Of a stretch of 64,000 nt of DNA, positions 25,306 to 37,200 are shown piece by piece. Origin of the DNA: Muscardinus avellanarius (lineage: Eukaryota > Chordata > Mammalia > Rodentia > Gliridae); assembly GCA_963383645.1 (NCBI GenBank), contig OY726560.1:28232800-28296799 (forward strand), in the 5' to 3' direction. The stretch's first letter is position 1. Each line of letters opens with the position of its first letter. Both the position numbers and the translations under genes were made by a program. The notes beneath the pieces are model-generated. The model made no database searches. It saw nothing but the letters and a program-made list of their open reading frames with translations, and was not told the DNA's origin.

Positions 25306-25617
25306 GTTCTTCTACATTGACCCACACTACCTCCACTGGTGAGTTAGAGGAGCATAACAGGACTACCACGGGTGCTATTGCTGTTGCTAGCACACCTGCA
25401 GATGTTACTGTATCCAGTGTTACAGCTGTCACCATCCATAGACTTTCCGAGGAACAGCGAATGCAAGTTACGAATCTCAGAAATTCAGGTCTGGACCCCA
25501 ACACATCCAAGGATGGGCTCGCTCCTCATCAAGCAGATACACAAAGTACAAGGAGAAGACCAAGAAATGCTGAACAGATAGAAAGAACTAAAGAGCTTGC
25601 AGTTGTTACTCATAGAG
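25306..25617 (+). CDS. CSMD3: CSMD3 coding exon: Ser/Thr-rich linker (104 codons)
   Basis: CSMD3 is a giant single-pass membrane protein of alternating CUB and Sushi (CCP) domains, expressed mainly in brain. This exon encodes part of the extracellular linker between an N-terminal CUB domain and the following Sushi domain. It is 312 bases, exactly 104 codons, entered in phase 1 after 'cccacag' and left in phase 1 at 'CATAGAG|gta'. The peptide has no cysteine. Its first half is rich in Thr, Ser, Ala and Val. It has two N-glycosylation sequons, NRT near residue 18 and NTS near residue 66, followed by a basic patch STRRRPR (residues 81-87) and the end ELAVVTHR. Identification rests on my recollection of the CSMD3 linker and on the in-frame continuation into the next two exons. 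The acceptor tract is purine-rich and the donor (gtattg) is weak, so the exon may be alternatively spliced. The frame stays open past the donor to a stop at 25674-25676, but that extension is intronic. Confidence 0.93.
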
Positions 25618-25619
25618 GT

Positions 25620-27240
25620 ATTGGATGTTATTTTACTTGTGCCCATTTAGTTACAGCCAAAGCTATCTTTTGGTAATGATTCTAATTAGAGAATGAGCTG
25701 AAAGAGAGCCAAGATGTAGAATGTGAAAAAAGAGTTCTAAGTAGCTAAACAATCGAGTTAGGGCCAAGACTAAAATAATTTGGAAGTTTCGAAATTATTT
25801 TAGAAGCAGTGCAAATAAAGAAAATGTTTTCTATTAATAAATGCACATATTTACTCATAAATAATTTATCCCATGTAGCAATTTTTTCATTTGCATGAGT
25901 TTTTATATTATCCAAATGCTGATTGATACTTGAGAAAATTGATAATGTAATTGAAAAATGGAAACATAAATGGTGATTGTTTTATATAGCTTAGTATATT
26001 TCTAAATTATTAATATTGCCTTACCCATTTAATTGTACTGAAAATAGATTTTTAGGTTGAAAAGATAATAGCTATTGATTGATATTATGGCCCCAAAATT
26101 ATAATATCCCTTAAATTCCTAATTTGTTTTTAAAAAAAGAAAAACCACAAAATCAAATAGCATGTTGGTAAATTTCTATTAATTAATATGAATCTATCTT
26201 TTACAAAATTAATGTAGCAAACATCTTTCTTTTTCTGTTTCTTTATGACAGGTTGCATAGAGCCCATTAGGGAGAATAGTGTCAAAAAAAGGAGCTCATC
26301 TGTGCATCATTGGAAGCATTAATTTTTGATCATATTTTAAATATAAACATTTACTTCATTTTCCACTCATCCTTATATTATCTAAACCGGCTCTGGTTTA
26401 TGTACTTTCACTAGGTGTGGTTTATACAGAAGAGGATTAAGTAATGAAAAACCATTCAATGCTTAGAGCACAGACAGGAGAGAAATCAAGACATTTTTAC
26501 ATAAGTTAATTTGAACAATCATACAAAAATATCCTAGAAGCTAATTTCCATTAGAATTTATGTGAAATGTATTGCTTTAATTCTCTTCAATAAATTATAT
26601 TCTAAAATGGATTTTTAGCATGTTGTGATCTACTTTAAAGGATTAAATGGACATCACCTTGCTTCTCTGTTCTTCACTTTTCTACCATGAATATTGCTAC
26701 TCAAAAAAACACAGGAATCAAATTAAAATATATCATTTACTTAATCAAGTAGTTTCTTCATAATACTAGAAAATAAAAATGGTAAAAATATATTAAAATG
26801 TTGAATTTGAAATAAAAGTTATTTTTTTCTATTTTATTTGGGAAAATTACATGATTTAACTAACATTGACAAACTGCCCAAACATCATTTATTACAGACC
26901 AAATAGAATTAATTTAGCTTATGCTATAAATTTATTGTAAAAATCAAGAATGCTATAATTACTACTTAGCCAGCTCAGCCTCATGTTGTTTAAGAAACTC
27001 TGAAGTTAAAAATTAATACTTTTTAGAACTTGGAGCAATAATTCAAATTTAAAAGAAAAAGATATCATTAAATTTTCAGATTATATAAAATAGTTTTAAA
27101 ATTATTCTATATAAATTTCAATCAAACATCAATAGTACATCATTGATAGATTTCAAATCAGTGCTAAATTTTTTAATTACAATTATAAATGCCCACTGTT
27201 ATTAGAGAGTTGATATGTCTTTTTTTCCCCACATTCTTTC
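25620..27240. other. Intron after the linker exon, no repeats recognised
   Basis: AT-rich sequence with an AATAAA at 25814-25819. No exon is supported; a 'cacagacaggagagaaatc' word near 26470 resembles a zinc-finger linker by chance only. Confidence 0.5.
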
Positions 27241-27248
27241 AAAAATGG

Positions 27249-27276
27249 TGTTTTGTTTTGTTTTGTTTTGTTTTGT
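27249..27276. repeat. (TTTTG)n short tandem repeat
   Basis: Five to six TTTTG units form the reversed A-rich tail of the adjoining SINE fragment. Confidence 0.9.
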
Positions 27277-27373
27277 CTTTCCTTACAATACTAATGATTG
27301 AACCTAGCATGCTCTGCTACTAAGCAATAGCCCCAGTTCTTTTATATTGAGACAGGGTCTTGTTAATTTGGCC
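27277..27373 (-). repeat. Decayed ID-like SINE fragment, reverse
   Basis: 'tgattgaacctagcatgctc', 'gctactaagcaatagcccc' and 'ttgagacagggtcttgttaa' are weakened reversed ID and B1 words. It is the only SINE between 18.1 and 39.5 kb. Confidence 0.6.
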
Positions 27374-27379
27374 TTAAAG

Positions 27380-29190
27380 TGATATTTCTGAATGTAATAC
27401 TAATTCAATCAATGGTGTCATCTAAATTGAAAATAAATATTATTTATAATTTGAAATTTAAATTTTATGTAAACATTATGTAGGAACATTCAAATGTTAT
27501 ATTCATCATGATTCATAGTAAATTAAAATATACTTTTTATCTAAAAGCTGTTTTAATTAAAAACAGTTCTTCTGTTTCTTGTCAATGTTAAAAATAAAAT
27601 AAAACTATTATGCTCTGTATATTGCTTAATATTTTAAAAATATAGCTGTATTTTTAGATAAAAGTGTTAAAAGATAATTCCTAGAATGTCCCTATATCTA
27701 AATTGAAATTGGCAGACATCAAAGCAGTGCACTTTAAAAAATTATCTAAAAAATATGCCTAAAATGTTTAATGAGCACCAAGTTCTATTCTGTAGGCAAA
27801 ATAAATATAAGTACTACATAAGCTCTTCCTTAAAAAACAATGAAGTGGAGAACACTGGGAAAAACATCCTGATTGTCCAAAGAGAGTTTAAAGCTATTGG
27901 CTGATAAAAAGTTATGGGTGCATACAGGGAATGGGTCGTTTAAATTACTTTTTTTTTTTAAGGAGTCAGTACATGATTCAAAACCAATGCTTAATGTTTT
28001 CTATATATTATAAAATATTATTCAAGTCCATTCTCCATATTGCAGTTTGAATGAGTAACCCAGTTTTTAAAGTTTCTAGTGATTTCTCAAAGACCTAAAG
28101 AATAAAGCCAAGACTAGGTGATAACACAGGCAGGAACCTGCTTAATTTTGCTTTTGCCCTAACTCCAAATTCAACTCACACATCTTCATAGCCATTGTAA
28201 TTTTTAACCAATCAGAATTTCTTTCAGCTTGTCGAATACATCACATTCTTTCTAGCCAAAGCTATTCTCGTATTTTCATTCTTTCTTTCAACCAAGTCAT
28301 TCGAATTCCCTTTTCAGGATTAAATTATTACCTCTAGGAAGATTAGATATTCTGCTTTTAATCTGTCCTTTTAGCCTGCACTTTTCCTGCACTTGCAATT
28401 ACTAGCCCAATAATTTTCCTGTAAATTTTAAGCTTTCCCAGAATAAGAAGTAGAGATCAGGTTGTTACTGGGTCTGCATTCCCAGTTTCTAGCAGTTTCT
28501 CACCCACAGATGTATTCAGAAAGCCATCTTAAACTAATGAATAAATATATACAATGTAACCATCAAATAAATTAACTTAAATTTCTAAAGGCTTGAAGTT
28601 ATTTTTTCAATGCAATGAAATATCTATATACTTCAGTATTAAAGAAAACTAGTTCGTTCATTTCATTATATTTTACCAGTGGTTCTGTATAGCACTTTTC
28701 AAAGCCAATGATATTTTCATGACCCCACAAGTATATTACTATTTATTATTACCACTTCAAAATTCACAAAATTAAATAATATATATTCTTTGTTTATAGT
28801 TTTATTACATTTATAAAATAAAAGGCACTTTATAGTTAAACACAAGTAAACTGTAATGTCATTAAATTTCATATTAACAAATAATGTTATAATAAAATAA
28901 ATTCCTTTGGTTGAAGTTAATTGTCCTCTAAAGCTTAAATATAATAGAAATTTCTATATCATGAGTTCCTTTGATGTCTGCCAGTCCATGCTACTTTTTA
29001 CTCTGTGATAATTTAGTATATTTCATTGTTTTTGACATTGAAATTATATTTTCATTTTATAGTGTGTTTTGATCATTACTACTTCCTAATTCATCTCTTT
29101 TCAATAACATGAGGCAAATATTTATGATTGACACCAATATTATTATTACAGAAAATATAGAAACTGGAATTACATGCAGTGGTTTGTACT
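27380..29190. other. Intron, nothing specific recognised
   Basis: AT-rich. A weak L2-like phrase occurs near 27765-27835. Confidence 0.45.
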
Positions 29191-29192
29191 TG

Positions 29193-29195
<3 letters not shown>

Positions 29196-29242
<47 letters not shown>
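29196..29242. repeat. (TG)n microsatellite
   Basis: About 23 uninterrupted TG units. Confidence 0.97.
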
Positions 29243-29244
<2 letters not shown>

Positions 29245-29249
29245 TCACA

Positions 29250-32010
29250 TCTGTGTGTTTATCTATGATAAATTAAGTCTATGAATAATTGGAAAATAAC
29301 TGAAGGTATTTATTAGGGATCTTTACTATCCTTTAGAAAGTACAATCCCAATTAATTTCTAAATTTTACTGTAGTTAAAATATCAGTAATTATAGTTAAA
29401 GTAAATTTTTATTTTCTACTTGTTCTCAATAATAGAAAAACTATTTCTAGTTTCCACCTTTTCAAAAGGGTCTTTGGACATTAAGTTAAAAAAATACTAA
29501 TAAGTATATAATAAATTTTGTTTAGGTCTTCAAATGATGGATTAATGCATCTATCTCTTCTATATTAGTGTTAAAGACCTCAATAGGAAAACTGAGTTTT
29601 AATTGGCTGGGCTTTAGTCCAATTTTGCCAGCTATGAATTATTAGAACTCAATTTTTATATTTGTAAAATGGTTACTGGAGTAACATACTATTACATTAA
29701 TTTTAGTGTGAGAAACAAGAAAGCATTAAAAAAAACTCTTAGGTATTTTATCTCAATGGAAACATAAAATCAAATTGTTTACCATCTATGTTGAGTTTTG
29801 GGGTCAGAGAGCTAGGCCTGAGTCTCAACCTCACCTCTTCTTTCATTATCTTGAGTAATATGGTTAAGTGTCAAGCACAACTTAGTAACTGAGAAGAGCT
29901 GCCTCATAATGTGTGAAAAAAAATTAGTACAGTTGCTAACATAAGTGTTGAACACATACTAATTATTGTTATTTTTATTAGTACTCACCAAATATATTTA
30001 GACTCATGCCACATATCTGACATTATACTGAGCAGTAGAACTATAAAATGAACAATACAGTCTATGCTATCATTTAGTGTGCATAAATTTAAAAATTATA
30101 ATAATTAAAATTTCTAGTAAGAAATACTGCTCTACTAGTATTTTGAAATATTATTAAGCACATTGCAAGTTCTAACTTCTGAATGTTAAAGAAAAGAAAA
30201 GCTGTATACAGTCTATTAAAAAATAAATAAAGTGTTCAACTATGTTTAGAAAAAGAATTATAATGCATAAGTAAAATTAAAAATAGTCATTTTATTTATA
30301 AAATAACCAGATGTTTAAAATGAAACAACATATATATAATTATATTTTAAAAGTAATATGTTTGTTGTCTTAATTATAAAATATGAAACTATTTCTTAAC
30401 ATTTAGTTAAAATGTTTTTTATTTTCCTTAAATCCTATAATTCAATATTATAAACCTAAGTGATTTCAACTCAAAGATGACTTAAAATAGAATTTATGTA
30501 ATTTTATGATTATAATATAGAAAATGAAGTGTCATAGATTTCCATATTTATCTCATTTAGAATTAGATAGGGTCTTTCAGGTCATTTATTACAAGACCAG
30601 TATTTTATATAGAAAATTGTGGTCTGGCAGAGATTGTGTTAAAATCTAGTCTTTCTAGAGTAGTATTTATTCATTCTTCCATTAATTCAAGATTAATTAG
30701 AGTTCAAATATATGTAAAACCTTCCTCAAGATTAAATGCTTTTAAGATTAAACTAATATAAATTATAAGCATAATTGGCTGTTCTTCCTCAAGAAGTTTT
30801 TAATCATACAATTTTTAAAATAATATTAGAATGTTTTCTTATAGGTTATAGTAGAATATTTCTATTTTTTCAATATGTATTCAACAATTTCTGTCAGCTG
30901 TTAAGAAGCCATATTAGTAGTTGCTATTTTTAATTATAAAATATGGATATATTTGTCTGAAAAAGCTCATATCTACATATATAAAATTATTATTTCTTTT
31001 CTTTGTACTTCCCAATGGAAATTTAACTAGATTACTGTCACATCTTGTGGAGTAAAATATGTGCTCTGAGTATTTTTTAGACATTACTACTGTTAGTTTT
31101 GGATAGAATAGTCCTTTCTCCCACAGTCTATTTAATGCTAATGTTCACATCCATAAGCTTTAACTTGTGTTAGTAAAGTAACATGAAATTATGTTTAGCT
31201 TAGAGTGAAATAATGTGTATTATTCTCCCTCAAAACTAGAGATAAAAAGGAAATCTAGTTTAATCACCAGTATTTAAACAAGAAGTGAATCATTTATTAT
31301 TTTCAGCTTTAAGAGAAGAATGGTTATTTCAGCATAAAACAATTCATTTAAAGTCTGCAACTTTAAACAAAAGCAGGATTTTTTATATTTTATCATAATT
31401 TATACATTTCCAAAAAACTCAGCTAAACATTTGTAGGGCTCAACAAAAATGAGAAAGCAACAGACTATTAAATATGTATTCACATCAAATTTCCAGTTTA
31501 TTGAAGAAGTAAAGATTCTATGACAAAACAACTTTGTTTTAAATAACTGACCGACACTGTTAATACAACAAAACCCTTCCTGTGTGGAAGTACTAGTTCT
31601 TTGGTGTTTACAGAGTGTCCATTACTAGGTGGTCACATGTAAAATATATTTTAAGTATTTTCAAGTTTTGGCAGAAAATTAATATAGTTTTTAAAAATCC
31701 TATTAATACTTTTTCATAGATAACTGCAAACTTAAAGCATGTTGTTTCCATTTTTTTTTTTTTGCTTCAGTCTCCATAAATAATATCACATTAAGGAATG
31801 TAATTTCTGGATAGCTACTGAAGTATGCCTTGATGGATACTGGCATAAGTTCATCAAGTAATCAATTAAGGTCTTAGTGAACATTGCACTTCTTTCTGTA
31901 CATGTGATCATGTGATGAATTTTAAAAAATATTAGGGGAAAGTTGTAGATATAAGATCACTGAGAATAGTTCTTAGTCAACACTAACAGAAGAATTACCA
32001 CAAGCTGAGT
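29250..32010. other. Intron, AT-rich, nearly repeat-free
   Basis: There is a possible MIR trace at 29800-29880 and an L2-like phrase near 30000-30075. No SINE and no exon were found. Confidence 0.45.
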
Positions 32011-32020
32011 AGGACCTGTG

Positions 32021-32026
32021 GGTGAG
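32021..32026. repeat. Target site duplication, left copy
   Basis: GGTGAG directly precedes the LTR; the same six bases follow it at 32471-32476. A 6-bp duplication is typical of ERVK/class II elements. Confidence 0.9.
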
Positions 32027-32470
32027 TGTAGGGAATCCAGCCCGACAGCTGACGGGGTTTGGCGAGATGATGATACCGACAACTCGAACCCACGAGCCGG
32101 GAGTCAAGTCAAGCAAGATCTCACTTATTTCTCTCCAAGCACTCATATTATATAGCACCAAGCCACGAGGGGAATTTCCATGAGAAATAGCCTAGCCTAT
32201 CCGGGATAAAGATCACTAGCACGTAGTTTACAGCCAATCCCAGGCCAGTACATGAGCCATTCATGTGTGCGGAAAGCTCCTTTAAAGGTAGAAAGGGAAA
32301 AACTGCTCAGTCTCCCCACCCATAATGAATGGGGAAACCACGCCTTCCTAGCTTCCTCCAGGCACCATCTTTGCCCCTTTTCTGCTGAATCACTTTACTT
32401 AAAGTTTTGCCTTAGGCTGTAGGCCGCTCAGGACGAATCTCCTTAGGTGCTGTATAGACACACCCCATCA
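32027..32470 (-). mobile_element. Solo LTR, ERVK (class II)-like, antisense to CSMD3
   Basis: This 444-bp block differs sharply from the AT-rich surroundings in base composition. On the minus strand it starts TGATGGGGTG and ends GGATTCCCTACA, giving the TG...CA termini of an LTR, and it is bounded by the exact 6-bp duplication GGTGAG. A minus-strand TATATAA lies at 32148-32154, about 120 bp from the 3' end, a plausible LTR core promoter. No gag, pol or env, primer-binding site or second LTR adjoins it, so it is a solo LTR left by LTR-LTR recombination. The 6-bp duplication and length point to a class II (IAP/ERVK-type) element; the subfamily is unknown. Exact flanks suggest a fairly recent insertion. 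Confidence 0.88.
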
Positions 32471-32476
32471 GGTGAG
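32471..32476. repeat. Target site duplication, right copy
   Basis: GGTGAG, identical to 32021-32026. Confidence 0.9.
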
Positions 32477-32479
32477 GAT

Positions 32480-34210
32480 GAAGTTTAACTGTCATCACAC
32501 ACGAGCTATGTTTTAAAATTAAGGAGCTCAAACTGTTCAGACAAACCTGTTGCAGAGGTTGTAGATCTTGGTGATCACAGGATAATATGAAGCAGCTTAT
32601 TATGATGAATTTTTAACATTTGGTTTTGTTCAACTATAGGCTGTGTTCTATAGGAAACAGTGAATTCCTAAATCTATAGTAAGACATTGAAACATAGGTT
32701 GATGGATGAACAAAATGTATATTGAGAAAGCATTTTTAAACTTCAAACATTGCTTCAATAATGTGATGGCTACTCTCTCTCCAATCCTAAAAATTAGGAT
32801 TCTATCTGGTGATATCAGATGTTAATTAAGGTATTAACAATCACCCTATATTTTCCTTAGTATTTAATTTGGCATGAACTTATTTTTATGATTATTTAAT
32901 TTTATAGCTGGCAAAATGTCAGCCTTTAAGTGATCAATGTTATCAAAAAATCTGTAGAGTGTCAGTCTACTTATGTTAATAAATGTGAATTTGGCCTCAT
33001 ATTTATTTTTCCTGGGCTTAGTCACATCTATGCCTTACATTCCCCAATTTTTTATTTTGGGATTCAACCCTAGCTTCTTTCTTAGGCTGTATTATCTCCC
33101 AAGATGGAAAGAAGTGTGATTCTTACTTTCTTTAATGCCACATTCTACATTCTATGTATTCATTCATTTATTTAATTTATTGCCTATGCTTTTGCTCTAT
33201 TTATTTTATTTTAGTTTTCATTGCTTTCATTTTTCTTTCTGTTTTTCTCTCCTCTACCTCTTCATTGCCTTCCTTTTTCTCCATCATTGTCTCTTTCTCC
33301 AACTCCTCCTCCTTCTTCTCTCTTTTTTCCTCTCATACACACAAATACAGTTAATGAATATAAAGTATTGAAGAAAACAATTGCACAGAGATCCTTCTTC
33401 ATTGAATTTTAAATAGGAGAAAAAAAGACAATAAAGAGAAGTCACACTCTGGATGGGCAGAAAATTGATGCAAACTGTGTGATACCTTATGTGATAAACT
33501 ACCTTAGTTTGAATAATCAGGACACAACTCTGAGCAGTTAAAAATGTAAACAGAGACTTAAATAACAGAAAGACAATAGGCATTCTCTTGAGGGTATGCT
33601 CTTTCAAGTTCTGGATACAGTCAGAGAAGAAAGTATGCCAAGCAAATTTTTGAGTTTGTAGGTTAATTAGAAAGATCTTAAGCTTACATGAAAAAAAGAG
33701 AGCATAGAATGTGGTCCTGGAAGTTCATTGCTCTAGGAAGAGAATGACGTAGATCAAGTGGAAAACACCAAGAAGAACAGATTCGTTGATTCTTGTGCCT
33801 TGGAAAAGAACTTTGTTTTAGTCTAAGCTGTCAGTGGACTTTGATAGGAAAGTGATATTATCTAATCTAAAATAACTTTAGCAATAATTTGAAGACATTT
33901 AAAGTTAATAATAATAGACAAATTAGTAAAATACGCAGAAGTATAATTGACAGTGAATAGTGACTTGATATCTACATTTTAGACTTTCACATCTCAAAGT
34001 AGACATAAATCTTCTACTAGCCTTGATTGAATACAAATTGTAACTTAATAGTTTTGGAGAGGGATACTAGGGTCTGCATTTCTAACAAGTCTTGAGGTTA
34101 TGTTGATACACTGAATGGAAAAATTTACTTGAAAGATAATTATCATGGAGTAGAGAGAGAACAGCATATATCAGATGGTCCCTGCTCTGTTCACTCCTCA
34201 AGAGATTCTG
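32480..34210. other. Intron with a pyrimidine-rich tract
   Basis: The only distinctive content is a long T/C-rich stretch at about 33140-33340. No repeat family or exon was recognised. Confidence 0.5.
33215..33340. repeat. Polypyrimidine-rich low-complexity tract
   Basis: Mostly CTT, TCC and TTT words, including 'tctccaactcctcctccttc'. Its open frames are composition artefacts. Confidence 0.75.
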
Positions 34211-34216
34211 TTCTCT

Positions 34217-34260
<44 letters not shown>

Positions 34261-34266
34261 AATAAT
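34217..34266. repeat. (CAA)n trinucleotide repeat
   Basis: About 14 CAA/ACA units ending in three AAT units. No SINE head was recognised upstream. Confidence 0.95.
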
Positions 34267-34269
34267 GTT

Positions 34270-37200
34270 AAACTATCTTGCCAAGTGTAGTAAAAGCTAA
34301 ACTTAAAATTCATGAGTGAGTGACCACAAGGATGGAAAATTCATGACCTGAAAAAATAATTCTTCCATGATGAAGAAGATTGATTTATTGTAATTCATCA
34401 TTATTTTACTGGAATACGCAATAAATTAACACAGGAATAATGAAATAAATACCAAATTAGGTTTTATCCCATAAATTTTAATTTTATCCTAAAATATATT
34501 CCTTGAGCTGGATATTATTTTAAAATGTGTTACTAAATGACATATTTTAAAATATATTACCAAAAAGAACCCAACATGCTATAATTTTTCTTCACTTTTA
34601 TGTTTCGAATATTTGAAAAGCTAAATGATAAAGAAAAGTTATGACACAAAAATTGTTTACCAAATAAAAAGTCCCATGAGCAAATATTCAAGCATTATTT
34701 TTTATTATTATCATTGAAATTGATTTTGTATGATTGGATTTCCAGGTTCTTCTTTTAGACTAACTGATTAATTTGTTTTCATAGTATCTTTTAAATATAA
34801 ATATTATCTTTTAAAATATTATTATATTTTAAATATAAATATTATGGCAGAAATTATACTTTAAAAATTATATGGATGTGTGTTGTTGTTATCAAGTATT
34901 TTCATTTTTACTGAATTATTCAATTTGGATGTAATCATTCTGATATTGGTAAACACATGTAACAGATAAGAAATTTTCAATATTTGGGTGGGGTGATTAC
35001 AATATATTGACTATATGTTGCATGCTTTATCAATATCCTATCATTTTTTGTTATATTTTGTTTTTCATTGTTCTCTTGACCTTTTCCTATTGGTATTATT
35101 TTATAAAAATTCGTGTTCAATGTTAATATTTGTAATAATTTATAACTCCATGTCCATAAATGTATCAAATTATTATTTAAATACATAATTATTTCTTAAA
35201 TATCATTCTCATTTTTATTCCATTGATATATTTTATTACATTGGTAAAATTATCAAAACAGTGTCATTCTTAAGAGTAAATATATTTTGTACTTGGAATT
35301 CTTTCATCTTTTGTTTAGTAAAAATCTCTTTTGGGGATAAAGAAGAGAAAAAATAAAATGTTAGAATTTTCTTGTTAACAAGTTTATGCAGTTTTTAAAG
35401 GTGTTAGTTAAAATATTCTGAGTGTCTAAGGACTTGTATGACAACATTATGTAATGAAAATTTTTACATACCCAAATGAAAATATGTAACTATTTTAATA
35501 TTCTTATCCAATGCTACCCCTCAAATCATGTTTTTTGGGTTAGTCCTATGTAGAAATGCAGAAATTTAAAATCATAAGAAATTTCTAATTATCCACTCTT
35601 TTTATTTTATTTTTTGAGTAGATATTTAAGGAAAATACACACTTTTAAATTAACTCCACTTTCCCATAACAATTTATTTTCTAAATGCTATTTTCCATAT
35701 TCTTAACCACATTACTATACTCAGCAGTATTAAACCTATATGTTGGGTGCTTGTTCTTTACAGTAGCATACTATTTATATTTTCAGTGGAATTGTCAAAC
35801 AAGAGATTGAAATGGCTTTATGTGTAACTGAGCTTCCCAGTTACCAGACTTATTATTTTACCTGTGAATGAAATGATCACAGTCAATGTGAGGTATATGA
35901 CTTTCAGATCTTCTTTCCTTGTTAAAATATTTTAAAGGGGCTAGACTTGCTATTTGTGCTCAAAGTGGTTCCTCTGCCTTTTGGAGTAGAAGAATATGGT
36001 CCCGTGTTAGATATATTTTTATCTTGTTCAGAATTATTTCAGGGCATTTTCACCCACTTTTGCAACAAGCTGCTTTTCTTGCATGTAGTTTTCTAGAGCA
36101 TATGGCTGTCCTGCTGTGCACAGAGTGAAATCACACAATTAATCTTTACAATTTTAGGACAAGCAGAACCTTCATATATGGCAGAACAGCATGGCATAAC
36201 GTTTGGGGTATATTGCATAGAATATTTTTTCTCTTCACAATTACATCATATGAATTCTAAATTATGTAGAATTGCTTTTAGTGTTGATAGTTGATCTTTC
36301 TTTAAAACGTTTCTCAAATGGCATTTATTCGTAACAAATGAGATTGAGTTGACAAAATTTCTCAGTTTATTTTATCCAGGGAGTAGAGAAGTTAGAATTT
36401 TTTCATTGAGTAAACTTACATTAAGGTGGGGAAAAATTGCATCAACTCTCTTGAACTTTTCCATTAGAAAGGAATTTAGCCAAATATGAATTTACTTAAA
36501 AGGCCAAATGATAATTGAATTTTATATAGCAATTAGTTTTTCTTGTACTTTTAAAATTTGTACTTCAATTATAAAGTACCACATTATGAGGCTTTAGGCT
36601 ATTAGGTTATACTTGGCACTAGATGTGAATAAACAATGTCTTTGATATTAAATCTTGTGACTATTGCTTCTAAGCCATATTGAAATAAAACTACTTTAAA
36701 TAAGATATTGCTGAATATTTAAATTGTATATTAGCTTTGAATTAAATACTTGAAGATATAAAATATACTAGTCCCATCTATTTATGGTTTTCCAAGACAT
36801 ACACTTAAGAATTCTGATTGGATACAGGAAATGACATTACTCATTTTCAGATGGTGGTGCAGATGCTAGAATTTAATTTTCAGAGTCAAATGAATGAATA
36901 TATGTTAGTAATGTGTGTGACTTTGGGAAATCCACCTAGCTCTTTGCCATTTTTACACCTGTGGAAAGCGAGGAAATAACTTTACTTACATATTTGTGAT
37001 TTCAATAAGAGGTAGAAATACAGTAACTTGTGTTTACACATACTACCAATAAATGGAACTGCCCCTTTCAAGAATTTTTAAAAGAAGATAATGTATTCTA
37101 ATATGAAAATATTTTAAGGTAAAGATAAATGCAAACAAATTAAAAAAATATTAACATAGAATTTAAAATTTCTCAGGTAGCTTTTCTAAGAATAAATACA

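Noticed and set aside
25277..25510. Minus-strand frame opposite the linker exon
   Set aside because: It is a shadow of the coding exon; the plus strand has the splice sites and the CSMD3 peptide.
26450..26500. Word resembling a C2H2 zinc-finger linker
   Set aside because: No Cys-His spacing and no open frame around it; a chance match.
32027..32470. Promoter and short protein frame inside the LTR as an independent gene
   Set aside because: The frame is a short LTR translation with no viral protein domain; the block is a solo LTR.
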